Shown one piece after another: positions 18,142 through 27,516 of a DNA stretch of 64,000 bases (positions are counted from its first letter, which is position 1; each line of letters opens with the position of its first letter). Source of the DNA: Tritrichomonas foetus (Eukaryota > Parabasalia > Tritrichomonadida > Tritrichomonadidae); the NCBI GenBank assembly GCA_001839685.1, contig MLAK01000057.1, positions 69,039 through 133,038 on the forward strand, written 5' to 3'. The notes under the pieces are model-generated. The model searched no databases and had not been told where the DNA came from. It saw only the letters and a program-made list of their open reading frames with translations. A program made the translations under genes and the position numbers.

Positions 18142-19491
18142 CTATGTTAATTCTTGAGTTGATAAATATACAAAATCAGATTGAACATTGTCCAATCTCG
18201 GTGAAGCAAATGAAAAATCCAATGTTGGTGGATCATCTTCAACAGCAGTGACTGGCCTGACTGGTTGAACAATTTCAACTTTTTCAATACATTTTATTCT
18301 TCCTTCAAACTGTGCTGCATCTCTTTCAAGTTCATCTCTCATTCTTTTCATTTCATTACCAGCTGAAATATTCAATTTCTTTTGATATCTTGTTCCGGAA
18401 CTTGTCAAAGGTTTAACAGCAAAATTAAAATTATTTTCAATTGGTGGAATTTCAAAATCAAAATTTGGAAAAGGTGCCAAGGTTGGAATTGGCGCATTCT
18501 GAACAAGGCCATCATAAGAAGGCAAATTTGCTCTCCTAATTGGAGCGTCAAGAAAAGCAGGTCTATGCGGAGTATTTAGAGAAGCACGATTTTGATTTTG
18601 ATTTGCATTTTGACTATCAGTATTTGGTGTAAAACATCTTGGTGTTCTTGCAGGAAGACTGTTATCAATTGATTGCAGATGTTCATTCAAATTTACTGGA
18701 TTTGCATCATTAAATTGCACTCGCGGAACATTAGTTGCTTCATTAAACCCATTCACATTATTTCCACTATTCATATTATTTACATTATTTCGATTGTTGT
18801 TGTTGTTGCTGCTGAGATTATTGTTGTTGAAATTTGCTTCATTGTTGTAATTTGGATTTCTATTTAAATTTGTGTTTATATTTGGGTTGTTTTGATATTG
18901 ATTTTGTTGAAGTTGTTGTTGAAACTGAGACTGATTTTGAAGCTGTGCTTGATAGGAAGATTGTGATTGTGGAGTAAATGATGCTGGATGATTAAGTTGT
19001 TGGTTTTTTTGTTGATTAAATTGTTGGTTTTGTTGTGGCGGATCAGGAAGGGGTTGAAGTTTTGGTCTAAGTTGGACTTGAGGTCCTTGGTAGCCTCTCG
19101 GCTTTTGAATTATTTGTGGCTGTTGATGATTTTGATTTTGATTTTGCATCATTGATTGAAAACGGTTATTGTTTTGATTCAGATTTGGCTGTTGAAAATT
19201 TTGGTTTTTGCTGTAAAAATTATTTTGGTTATTTTGGGGGGATGGATCTGCTCCGAAGGTCAAATGCGACTCCATATTATGTTGTCTGTTCTTTTCAGTA
19301 CTTTCTGGTGATTTCACAGGTGGTGGAGAATCATCGAAAAGATGAGATTCCATTCCACGACGACGATTATTATTTGCACTTTGAAGTCCTTCAATTGTTT
19401 CTGGATTAATTTCATAATGTTCTGGTGGAGGTTCATCTCCAAATAAGTGCGATTCTGCGTTTTTCTTCCTATTATGATAAATTTGAGCCAT
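18142..19491 (-). CDS. N/Q-rich prion-like protein with ESHLF motifs
   Basis: The 449-residue protein begins with three copies of a short motif: NAESHLFGDEPPP (residues 11-23), GMESHLFDDSPPP (46-58) and NMESHLTFGADPSP (72-85). Residues 90-290 are a low-complexity Asn/Gln tract, prion-like and disordered. The C-terminal part, about 330-449, is more ordered and includes a charged helix (GNEMKRMRDELERDAAQFEG) and an acidic-hydrophobic end. The three motif copies look like docking sites for one partner. I do not recognise the protein. An AACGATAC motif lies 17 bp upstream of the ATG on the coding strand. Confidence 0.7.
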   Translation of the reverse strand: MAQIYHNRKKNAESHLFGDEPPPEHYEINPETIEGLQSANNNRRRGMESHLFDDSPPPVKSPESTEKNRQHNMESHLTFGADPSPQNNQNNFYSKNQNFQQPNLNQNNNRFQSMMQNQNQNHQQPQIIQKPRGYQGPQVQLRPKLQPLPDPPQQNQQFNQQKNQQLNHPASFTPQSQSSYQAQLQNQSQFQQQLQQNQYQNNPNINTNLNRNPNYNNEANFNNNNLSSNNNNNRNNVNNMNSGNNVNGFNEATNVPRVQFNDANPVNLNEHLQSIDNSLPARTPRCFTPNTDSQNANQNQNRASLNTPHRPAFLDAPIRRANLPSYDGLVQNAPIPTLAPFPNFDFEIPPIENNFNFAVKPLTSSGTRYQKKLNISAGNEMKRMRDELERDAAQFEGRIKCIEKVEIVQPVRPVTAVEDDPPTLDFSFASPRLDNVQSDFVYLSTQELT

Positions 19492-19696
19492 TGAAAAATT
19501 TATTCATGTATCGTTTTTTACATAACATTTCGAGAAAAAAAAACGTTATTTTGTGAAAATGTGACATGAAAAACATCAAATCTACATGATTTACACAATA
19601 TTATTTATTATGAAAGATTCATTTAAAACAAAACTCTAATTCAATGTATATTCAACATAATATGTCTCATAAGATACCATCTAAAAATGATTCCAA

Positions 19697-19778
19697 ATTT
19701 TCATGAGGAATCCAATTTAATAGTTCTGGTCATCAATCAAATAACCATCAACTATTAAATTGGATTCCTCATGAAAAT
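19697..19778. repeat. 29-bp perfect inverted repeat at the end of the Myb gene
   Basis: The arms 19697-19725 and 19750-19778 are exact reverse complements over 29 bp, with a 24-bp spacer. The right arm encodes the near-C-terminal residues FHEESNLIV of the Myb protein. The left arm contains the last two codons, the TAA stop (19717-19719) and the start of the 3' untranslated region. In RNA this would form a very stable hairpin across the stop codon. Within the spacer, TGGT (19727-19730) and ACCA (19744-19747) can extend the stem further. Confidence 0.95.
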
Positions 19779-20442
19779 CAAACTTAGGAATCACTTTTTC
19801 AGCTTCTTCAACTATTTCATCAAAACAGAAGAAATATGATATATCTTTTTCGTTAGATGATTCACTTGAATTCTCTGTTTGTGACCATGTGTTTTCGATC
19901 ACCAGGCGATTTTGGCAGCCAATCTGGCAATTTTGAGAATTTGTTATCGCTTGTTCGTTCATCATTTTCTTCATCCTGTTGTACTTTATTCTCAAAGTGC
20001 GTAATTTTTCCTTAGCGAAGCGCCTTTCTAATAAGAAATACCTATTTTTGAGCTCGATTTCTGAGCGTCCGTCAAAGAATAGCTTTAAATATTTCCATTT
20101 TTTCCCAAATATTTGCACTTTTTCAACCAAGTTTGTTTCTTCTTCTTCTGTCCACACTCTTTTGCAGAGGGTTGGCGAAAGGTAGTTTGTCCATCGGTCT
20201 TTACACTGCTTTGGGTCTCTGCTTGTCATTAGTCTTGAAATTAATTTCCAATTCAAACTTCCGACTCGTCGAACTGCCTCTTTCAGTTCTTCATCCTCGG
20301 CTTGAGTGAAATGCTTCCGAGTGATCTTTTGTTTTTTCTCAGTAGGCGAGTCAGCTGGCGAATCGAATCCCAAACAGTTGGATAATGATCGTTTAGGTAA
20401 AGTGTTGAATGAATTTGAAGATCTGGATCCGTCTCCAAACAT
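19717..20442 (-). CDS. R2R3 Myb-like DNA-binding protein
   Basis: The 241-residue protein has two Myb repeats. Repeat 1 is at about 43-88 (HFTQAEDEELKEAVRRVG, NWKLISRLM, QCKDRWTNYL) and repeat 2 at about 94-140 (VWTEEEETNLVEKVQIFG, KWKYLKLFF, ELKNRYFLLERR). The usual tryptophans are present in repeat 1 and at the start of repeat 2. Two-repeat Mybs are the main specific transcription factors of trichomonads and bind ACGAT-type promoter elements. Residues 142-241 are a basic helix followed by an acidic tail, possibly an activation region. The last 20 codons and the stop lie within a perfect inverted repeat, so the present C-terminus may be a rearrangement product. Confidence 0.92.
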   Translation of the reverse strand: MFGDGSRSSNSFNTLPKRSLSNCLGFDSPADSPTEKKQKITRKHFTQAEDEELKEAVRRVGSLNWKLISRLMTSRDPKQCKDRWTNYLSPTLCKRVWTEEEETNLVEKVQIFGKKWKYLKLFFDGRSEIELKNRYFLLERRFAKEKLRTLRIKYNRMKKMMNEQAITNSQNCQIGCQNRLVIENTWSQTENSSESSNEKDISYFFCFDEIVEEAEKVIPKFDFHEESNLIVDGYLIDDQNY

Positions 20443-21972
20443 AGTTCAATGATTTTAGTTAAAAATAATGATGTGATTATTCAAAGCGAAGTTATCTTTA
20501 GAATAATGATTTGTTTTGCAATTTTTCTTACTTAAAAAAAATTATATTGAAATAATTCAGAGAGTTTCTAGTGTTATTGAAATATTTCTATTAACAAATT
20601 TCCAGTTATTTTGTATGGATTAGCAATCAAATCATTTTTGGTGAGTGTAAATCAGAAGCAAATTGGTTATTCTCTAAATAATTGGATTTTTGGATGAATA
20701 ATATGTTGGTAATGAATGTAAGAAAGATAATATCAAGATTAAAGGAAGTAATGAAAGGTAAAATATGAGTTATTCGATATCAGAATTCAATGGGTGTTCA
20801 ATTTTCTTTTGAAATATATTCAATAATATAAAATCTCACATATTCAATTCACATCACATCACTTAACAATGACAAATACAAATATTATTTGAATACTTAA
20901 ATGTCATTGACATTCACAATTATTTTCGTTTTTTGAGTCGTTGATGAGTCACCATCTTAGAAATCATTTCATTTTGAATAATTTGAATTTAAAAAAGATC
21001 ATATCCTCATAAAATTCACCCTATTTCACCAAAAACACTGTTTTTCATGTTTTTAAGAATTACCAAAAGTACTTCTCGAATATTCGATCGATACTTTTTT
21101 CCTGAAATTTTGTGATGCTGTTGAAAAATATATGTTAATAAATTCTGTCAAAATTCATCGTTTCCGGTTGATGATTATTTCAATTAAATGGATCAAACCA
21201 TTTGAAAGAAAAATAACAGCTTTTTCAATGAAAAAATATTGTGAAGATTTTACGTCGTTTGGTCAGTCGAAAAAGGAATGTGTTTTTCTAGTTTAAACTT
21301 GATGAGTAAATCTAATTTTAATTTATTAAGTAATTAAATTAAAATTAAAAGTCTGAATCGAAAACAATAAAGAAAATTTGGAATAATTTGAAGGATTTTG
21401 CTGTTGTGTTTAAAATAATCATATGATCATATAACTACCATTTAAGTATATCCAATTTATGCTTCATCATTGTTTATATTACCATCAGATATTTGATAAT
21501 ATTTTGTCAAAGCCTATCAATACTTTATACACGTATCGGAGATGTCACAAAAAGAAAATGCAGATTTTATTTGATTTTATGAGATTAATATTGGTAAAAA
21601 AGAGCAATTAATTTCGCGATATTATTTTTGCTGGGAATGATTTTACAAGATATTGTCCATTGCATATTATTGTATTTCTTATTAATTTTTCCATGAGTTA
21701 TTCAAGATGCCATAAATTTCGCTATTTGTTCCATTCAATAATTTCGATCGATTTTGGAACATTTGTAATATTTTCCCTAATCCTTTTCTTTGTGTGCTAT
21801 TATCACAGTATTCTTTGGAAGATAATACCACGATATGGTTCCATATTCTGATTGAGATTGTTATATATTAATATTGAATTCATAATTGGTCTTCTATTTC
21901 AATGAAGATGCATAAAATAAAATGAATGCTTAAATGGCCTTTTAATGTATAAAATCTTGAAATCAATTTTGC
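20443..21972. other. Long gene-free AT-rich region
   Basis: This 1.5-kb region separates the divergent Myb and RUN-like genes. I find no convincing gene; the longest open stretch (21660-21851) is hydrophobic low-complexity and lacks support. An AT-only inverted repeat lies at 21313-21347. Confidence 0.55.
21313..21347. repeat. AT-only inverted repeat
   Basis: TAATTTTAATTTA (21313-21325) and its exact reverse complement (21335-21347) flank a 9-bp spacer. With only A and T this could be chance; no function is evident. Confidence 0.7.
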
Positions 21973-24933
21973 ATGAATCTCGATCCCGTCTTTCAACTGC
22001 TGAATTTTACCAAAGTTTTTCCAAAAGTTCTCATTAAGTTACACAATACAAATGTTTTTCAATCAATGAATAGCGTTTTTCATGGACCATTTATTTCATT
22101 TTCCTTGATAGATCAGCCGGATTTCTTTCTATTTTGCCATAATTATACCCCAATAGAAACAACAATTAAATCAAGACCAGCAGTAAAACTTCAAATGATT
22201 GCAAAGCCAGAAATCGAACATTTTATTTCTTTCACATCAAAAGAAACAGCCGAGGATTTTATCGTTGCGTTTTTTACTGTAAATGCAAAAATTGAACAAT
22301 TTATAACCGACGGAAGAATTCAGGGATTTTCATCTCGTGAAGAAAATAATATTTATGGTGTCGAATTGAATATAGATGAAGAAAAGCTAATGAGATTTGA
22401 GTTGGAGCTATTTCCAACTGAATTACATGTGAAAATCAGAGGAGAAGCACACAAAGCAAAAATCATCAGCCAAAAGAAGAAATTCAAAGATATCGTGATG
22501 AAATTTTCTCAGGATTTTAGAATAAATCCACTTTTTGAATCACCGAAAGTTGTTGATGAATTAGCAATTTGTACAAACTGTTTTGAAGTTGCTGACAAAA
22601 CTCAAAAATTCTTAGTCGTGTTTAGAACGCCCCAGTCAATGTTGAATTTCGCTCTTGCTGCATATTTGACTAATTTGAGATTACTGACTTCCAGTGGAAA
22701 CGCTCCTTCTTCAATGTTTGGACCACGAACATCAAGCCAACCAATCAAACCAGCAATGCAAACTCCTGCACAGCCACAAAAATCAAATTCTACTCACGCA
22801 AATCAAACAAATTCAACTCAAAATCAACCAAAAGAAGCAGAGAAAAATACACAAAAACCGGAAATCAGGCAAGAAACCAAAGAAATTGTTCAAAAAAATT
22901 CACAAAATGAAGACAAAGAACAACGAAGTGGAAAATCAAATTCCAGTGATGTTAAAAACAGTGAAACACCAATTAAAGAGAAGAAAAGACCTAAGAAAAT
23001 TGATGTGAATGAAAAAGTTGAGATTCCTGCGATTGCTCCAATTACGCCAACGCAGTCAATTAGAGAAAATTCATCTGGATCATTTTGCCCACCTTCACGA
23101 ATCAAGGCAGTAAGTAGCGATGCTCGCATTCAAATTGATGATGTTCTCATTATGCCTAAAAATTCAGCGTTGATGGAATTTACAAAATCTTCAAAGAAAA
23201 ATGATGATTTCATGCTCGAGGTTGACTCAATATTAGAAAGAGAAAGACGTGAAACGATTAAACAAGTCAGAGAAATAAGAAATCTTCGCGAAAGACGGTC
23301 AACTGTCAAAAAACGAGCTAGTTTTCTGAATAAAGATGGCCAACAACAGGCCAAACCTAATCATCCAGGCGTTAAATTCAACGCACTACCTGCTCTTCCA
23401 CGTAACAATAAGCGTAACAACCCGTCACAATTATCATCTGATATTCAAAACTCACCTAAGTCAGAAATTGTTGCCAAACAAAGGAAAAGAAAACCAACAT
23501 TCAAATTATCAGTTGCAAGTATCGATGTTGGTGAAATCAAACCAATTGATAATATTGTTGTTCAAATAAAAGAATGTGATGATGATTCCATTAATAAAAA
23601 TGCCGCATTAAATGCTAAAAAGTCATATACCTTTTTACCAAATGGTCCTTCAACCAAACCTATTGCTGCACCAAAATTAGAACGAGTTGTAAATGTTCTC
23701 AAAGATATTAGAAAACCAGAAAAACCAACAATTCCAGATTTTTCGCTATACATCGATGATTTAAAGAAACCACCACCTCAATTAGCATCAAAAAGCATCG
23801 AGGCTGTTTTAGATAAAGCAATTTCTTCACTGGCTGAATTCGATAATGATTTTTCATTCAAATCCTCTACGAACGATAATTTTATGACAGAAAATTCTAT
23901 CATTATACAAAATACACTTTCTCATTTTGAAGAGCTCAAAATTGACGATTTTTCATGTTTTGGTGCCGCTGAACTTGAAGCCAGATCCATCATTGAAACA
24001 CCTCAGCCACCGAATTCCCACTTTTTACATCAATTATCCATTGTTATTGAACAATTGAATAGTCAAGAACTTACTGATGTTTATTTAGATAGTAATGTTG
24101 GTCTTGATTTGGCACAGCTTTTTGCTTCTCTCTGGTTGAATGGTTTGAAAGGTGAATCTTTGATTCCTGCATTCACTGAATTTTTGATGTTTGTTCCAAA
24201 TTTGAGTAAAACTGTTGATCGTGCTTCTAAAGAAACCGATAAGTTGTGTCAAGCCTCAATTATTTCTGCATTTTTATTAAATACCACATGGATTGTTCCT
24301 GTTCTAAGAGAAATTAAACGCCGTGATCGGTGGATAACCAAATATTATTATGAATCTGCTTTAATTAACTCTGAGAATGATTTAGATTTAATTTTATCGT
24401 TGTTAGTTCCAATTATGAATCATGTGAAGTTCCGCATTAGTGTTCGCAGCTCTATTTTATCAACAGCCAGTATTGAGTTCATGACAAGGTATATATTGAC
24501 CCCTGCCTATGGATATTTAGAAGTCCAGCCTTATTTGAATAATGCAGAAATGCTCACAGCAATTTCTAATCAATTCGGTTATGGACTTAAAAATTATGCA
24601 AAAATTAAAATTGGCCAAGGAACACCACAAATTTCTTTCATTATGGATGTGGTTTCAAACTGGCGAGGTAAAAAAGATGAAGATTTTGAATTATTTTCGA
24701 AAACTTCACAATTCATTTTTGGACAATTTACAATTGGACAGAAAAACACACAATTAAATGATTTTATAAAATTTGCAATGGAGAAAAATATGCTTGCCAA
24801 GTGGTTGATTTATCTTCTTCATTCACGAAGTGTTGCTGAAAAGTATTATGAAGAAGAATCTTTATTCAGAGATTCTGGAAGAGCTTATCATGTAATTGCT
24901 GCCATCATTAAATTCTCAAAAGTTTCTAACTAA
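21973..24933 (+). CDS. Large protein with RUN-like C-terminal domain
   Basis: This is 986 residues. Residues 1-235 look globular with two beta-rich halves, possibly PH-like; the repeated pattern ...ISFTSKETAEDFIVAFFTV and ...LVVFRTPQSMLNFALAAYLT supports duplicated modules. Residues 236-640 are a disordered Gln/Asn/Lys/Pro linker. The region from about 690 resembles a RUN domain: LAQLFASLWLNGLKGES, then WIVPVLREIKRRDRWITKYY, ESALIN, and a paired Leu-rich helix (LDLILSLLVPIMNHVKF). RUN domains bind small GTPases or kinesins. This is inferred from pattern, not a family search. The rest, to 986, is helical. Confidence 0.75.
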   Translation: MNLDPVFQLLNFTKVFPKVLIKLHNTNVFQSMNSVFHGPFISFSLIDQPDFFLFCHNYTPIETTIKSRPAVKLQMIAKPEIEHFISFTSKETAEDFIVAFFTVNAKIEQFITDGRIQGFSSREENNIYGVELNIDEEKLMRFELELFPTELHVKIRGEAHKAKIISQKKKFKDIVMKFSQDFRINPLFESPKVVDELAICTNCFEVADKTQKFLVVFRTPQSMLNFALAAYLTNLRLLTSSGNAPSSMFGPRTSSQPIKPAMQTPAQPQKSNSTHANQTNSTQNQPKEAEKNTQKPEIRQETKEIVQKNSQNEDKEQRSGKSNSSDVKNSETPIKEKKRPKKIDVNEKVEIPAIAPITPTQSIRENSSGSFCPPSRIKAVSSDARIQIDDVLIMPKNSALMEFTKSSKKNDDFMLEVDSILERERRETIKQVREIRNLRERRSTVKKRASFLNKDGQQQAKPNHPGVKFNALPALPRNNKRNNPSQLSSDIQNSPKSEIVAKQRKRKPTFKLSVASIDVGEIKPIDNIVVQIKECDDDSINKNAALNAKKSYTFLPNGPSTKPIAAPKLERVVNVLKDIRKPEKPTIPDFSLYIDDLKKPPPQLASKSIEAVLDKAISSLAEFDNDFSFKSSTNDNFMTENSIIIQNTLSHFEELKIDDFSCFGAAELEARSIIETPQPPNSHFLHQLSIVIEQLNSQELTDVYLDSNVGLDLAQLFASLWLNGLKGESLIPAFTEFLMFVPNLSKTVDRASKETDKLCQASIISAFLLNTTWIVPVLREIKRRDRWITKYYYESALINSENDLDLILSLLVPIMNHVKFRISVRSSILSTASIEFMTRYILTPAYGYLEVQPYLNNAEMLTAISNQFGYGLKNYAKIKIGQGTPQISFIMDVVSNWRGKKDEDFELFSKTSQFIFGQFTIGQKNTQLNDFIKFAMEKNMLAKWLIYLLHSRSVAEKYYEEESLFRDSGRAYHVIAAIIKFSKVSN

Positions 24934-25107
24934 ACAAAGTAATCTCATGATTTTGGATTCATATTTTTGGATTTTATGAGACTGTTCTTTTGATTTATTA
25001 ATTCACTTATATTATAAACACTTTATTAACAAGAAAATATCTAGCAAACATTTAAATACAAACTCATCTGGAAATATAAACATATAGTTTCCATAGAAAC
25101 CAAATGT

Positions 25108-25142
25108 AAAAAAAAAAAAAAGAGAGATAGAGAGAGAGAAAT
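25108..25142. repeat. Poly-A and GA microsatellite
   Basis: A run of A residues followed by GA-rich repeats (GAGAGATAGAGAGAGAG) lies in the short gap between two convergent genes. It is simple-sequence DNA and prone to length variation. Confidence 0.85.
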
Positions 25143-25164
25143 AATCGACTCTAATTTATGAACA

Positions 25165-26520
25165 CTAAGCCTTGCTTGCCTGTTTCGGTATTTGCGCCTC
25201 GTCTTCCTCCAGTCCTAGCGCGTTGTCCTCGTCAGGCATCATGTTGTCTGCGTTTGTGTAAGAGGCAGAAACACTTCCTTCAACAGATTCACCTCCATCT
25301 TCAGAACCCCAGAATTCCATCATCAATGCAAGCACAGAAACAGCCGCACGAGAAATTGCCCATTCTGTTGCTGTATTCTTGAGGAAACCGTTTAAAACAT
25401 TCATAAGAACGAAGTCCCCGTAAGCAAAGCAAACAAGTGCGATCGATGTTGCAAAGATTACAACTCTTTGGAGGTAGTTTTCACCGATCGAAAAAATAGA
25501 AGCGATGATCGAAACTGCCACTGGAACAAAAAACAATGCTTCAGAAAAGAATGACTTGAGAGTTTTAACGTAATGATCAGGTGGCAGGAATGTTGGATCA
25601 CTAATTATTACATCATTTAAGCCATTATATATACAATAAATGAAGAATATTATTGATATGAAAACTTGGATCGACAAACTGATTTTGTTGATTTTTCCAT
25701 CGCTGGCAAGGAGTTGGAAAATAACTTGACAGTAAAAATAGAAATAAGTGAGTCCAAAATTTCTAAAAACGTAATCAATAACAATTACAAATTGTGAAGG
25801 ATAATAATAATAAAAGGCGTGAAATGGATTGAAATAAAAAATAGCTGCAACATGAAGGAAAATCGTGAAAAGTTGTGCAATCGATTTTTGTTTGACTCCA
25901 GAAACGAGCGAATATATTAACACTGCGAGGGAAACAGCCGAAAGCACAATTCTGATCTTCATTTGGAAGAAAGTAGCATCAGCTGGAACAAATTCATAAG
26001 TGAGTGATAAATTATGTGATTCGGTAAAGGATGAATGAATTGATGCATTAAATTCTAAACGGTCGAAATCAATCAAACTTGTATGAAAAAGTGGAGCTTG
26101 TTGATCGGGTTCTATTGAAAAAGCTGAAGTAAGTTTGTCAATTTTTCGATGCTGAGAATAGAAGGACAAGGTTAGATTGAGTAATAAATCTTTCGTTTTG
26201 TCTTCTAATGAAGTTAAATTTGGATAAAAAGCAGAAATGCGAAGTTTTTGATTCAATGATGAAAGTTGCGATATTGTTGACGAAAATAAATCGAGTTGCG
26301 TATTTTCATCATTTTTTGGAAAATTGAGATTGGATTCTATTTTTTCGAGATGATTTGGGCCAAAAAAGCTGACAATAATAATTACGAGAAAATACAAAAC
26401 GAATACCAAAAAAGTTGAAACAATTCGACATATTGAAGTGTCATCTGCAAAAATTGAGTTTTCTTTGGCTGCTATATCGTCCTGGATTTCGACTCGCTTT
26501 AAATCTTGAAATTGATTCAT
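25165..26520 (-). CDS. TMEM181/Wntless-like multi-pass membrane protein
   Basis: The 451-residue protein has one N-terminal membrane helix (about 32-54, ending in SFFGPN) and a ~130-residue lumenal or extracellular part with several N-x-S/T sites. About seven membrane helices follow between about 185 and 410, then an acidic cytoplasmic tail. This one-plus-seven layout matches TMEM181 and Wntless-type proteins, which carry cargo or act as receptors in the secretory pathway. Supporting details are the G-P after the first helix, the F-x-N-P-F in a loop, and a last helix ending near a Trp-Gly-Ser. The assignment rests on topology and scattered residues, so moderate confidence. Function in this organism is unknown. 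Confidence 0.65.
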   Translation of the reverse strand: MNQFQDLKRVEIQDDIAAKENSIFADDTSICRIVSTFLVFVLYFLVIIIVSFFGPNHLEKIESNLNFPKNDENTQLDLFSSTISQLSSLNQKLRISAFYPNLTSLEDKTKDLLLNLTLSFYSQHRKIDKLTSAFSIEPDQQAPLFHTSLIDFDRLEFNASIHSSFTESHNLSLTYEFVPADATFFQMKIRIVLSAVSLAVLIYSLVSGVKQKSIAQLFTIFLHVAAIFYFNPFHAFYYYYPSQFVIVIDYVFRNFGLTYFYFYCQVIFQLLASDGKINKISLSIQVFISIIFFIYCIYNGLNDVIISDPTFLPPDHYVKTLKSFFSEALFFVPVAVSIIASIFSIGENYLQRVVIFATSIALVCFAYGDFVLMNVLNGFLKNTATEWAISRAAVSVLALMMEFWGSEDGGESVEGSVSASYTNADNMMPDEDNALGLEEDEAQIPKQASKA

Positions 26521-26937
26521 TTTTGATTCAAACAGACATTTTCAATTTTTCACATCAGAAAAATAAAGCATCTAAATGTTGATCGATTTGGCCAAAAAAA
26601 TGACAACAAGGATTATGGTTACTTTTCCATAACTTTTTGATAAGTTTATTTCATGATTAATAGACCATAAATTTGACCTTAGTGTAAATTATCTGACCAG
26701 ATAATATTCATCTTCATTATTTTTCTTTTTATCACATTCAATATTTCATAAATTTTGCAAGTATTTGTCTGCATTTGATCAATATATTATATATATGCTT
26801 ATTTTATGCAATATTAAGAAATTCACAAAGTAATAGGCTTTTCATGTGAATTTCTTAATTCTTAGTGAAATTTTTTCAACATCCATTCAATTTTTTGAGA
26901 ACTCAGTCAATAATGAATCAATGAGTTCACATTTAAA
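26521..26937. other. Divergent promoter region
   Basis: This 417-bp AT-rich stretch separates the divergent membrane-protein and zinc-protein genes. I see no gene. A short repeat of GTGAATTTCTTAA-like sequence occurs around 26818-26855, once in each orientation (TTAAGAAATTCAC and GTGAATTTCTTAA). Confidence 0.5.
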
Positions 26938-27408
26938 ATGACATCTGGATTTGGTTGTGCTCAAAGTAATAGTTTTTCATCTGATTTTGGTACTTGGAGA
27001 GTTAATGAACATAACAACATTCATATGCTTGAAAATCAAAACCAGCAAATATTGCAAAGACTTTCCATATGTGAAACAACCATTTATTCCCAACAAAACC
27101 AAATCAAAGAATATGAAAATCGAATTAAAGCATTAGAGTTAACCGTAAAAGAACTTCTTGACAAAAGCTCATCCGCTCCAGACGGATTAATTCTACATGA
27201 GTGTACAGCTAAAGTTCATGGTAAAACTTATATCTATCAAAAATGGTATTCTTGTTACACATGTGGACTCACTCAGGAAAACAATGGGAAAGGTTGCTGT
27301 GAATATTGCATGAGAAAGTGTCATCAAGGACATGATATTCAATATAAGGGAATCGTAAATGCTTTTTGTGATTGTACTCACTGTCTAAGATTTAATTTAT
27401 CATTTTAA
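26938..27408 (+). CDS. Small coiled-coil plus UBR-box-like zinc protein
   Basis: The 156-residue protein has a coiled coil at about 26-76 and a cysteine/histidine-rich C-terminus. The latter has C89, C106-x2-C109, C120, C121-x2-C124, C128-H129-x2-H132 and C144-D-C146-x2-C149. The pattern ...SCYTCGLTQ...CCEYCMRKCHQGHDI...FCDC matches a UBR box, the zinc fold that recognises N-terminal degrons. Known UBR boxes sit inside very large ubiquitin ligases. Here the domain is nearly alone and no RING or HECT domain is visible, so it may be an adaptor or degron reader. The start is the first in-frame ATG. The next gene converges 108 bp away. Confidence 0.8.
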   Translation: MTSGFGCAQSNSFSSDFGTWRVNEHNNIHMLENQNQQILQRLSICETTIYSQQNQIKEYENRIKALELTVKELLDKSSSAPDGLILHECTAKVHGKTYIYQKWYSCYTCGLTQENNGKGCCEYCMRKCHQGHDIQYKGIVNAFCDCTHCLRFNLSF

Positions 27409-27516
27409 ACAAATCTTGAATAAAATAAATCTTGAAATAAATAAAAAGTATTATTGAAATATCTAATTTACATAAAAACAATATTTTTCTCATTTTACCA
27501 TGAATATATAAAAACA

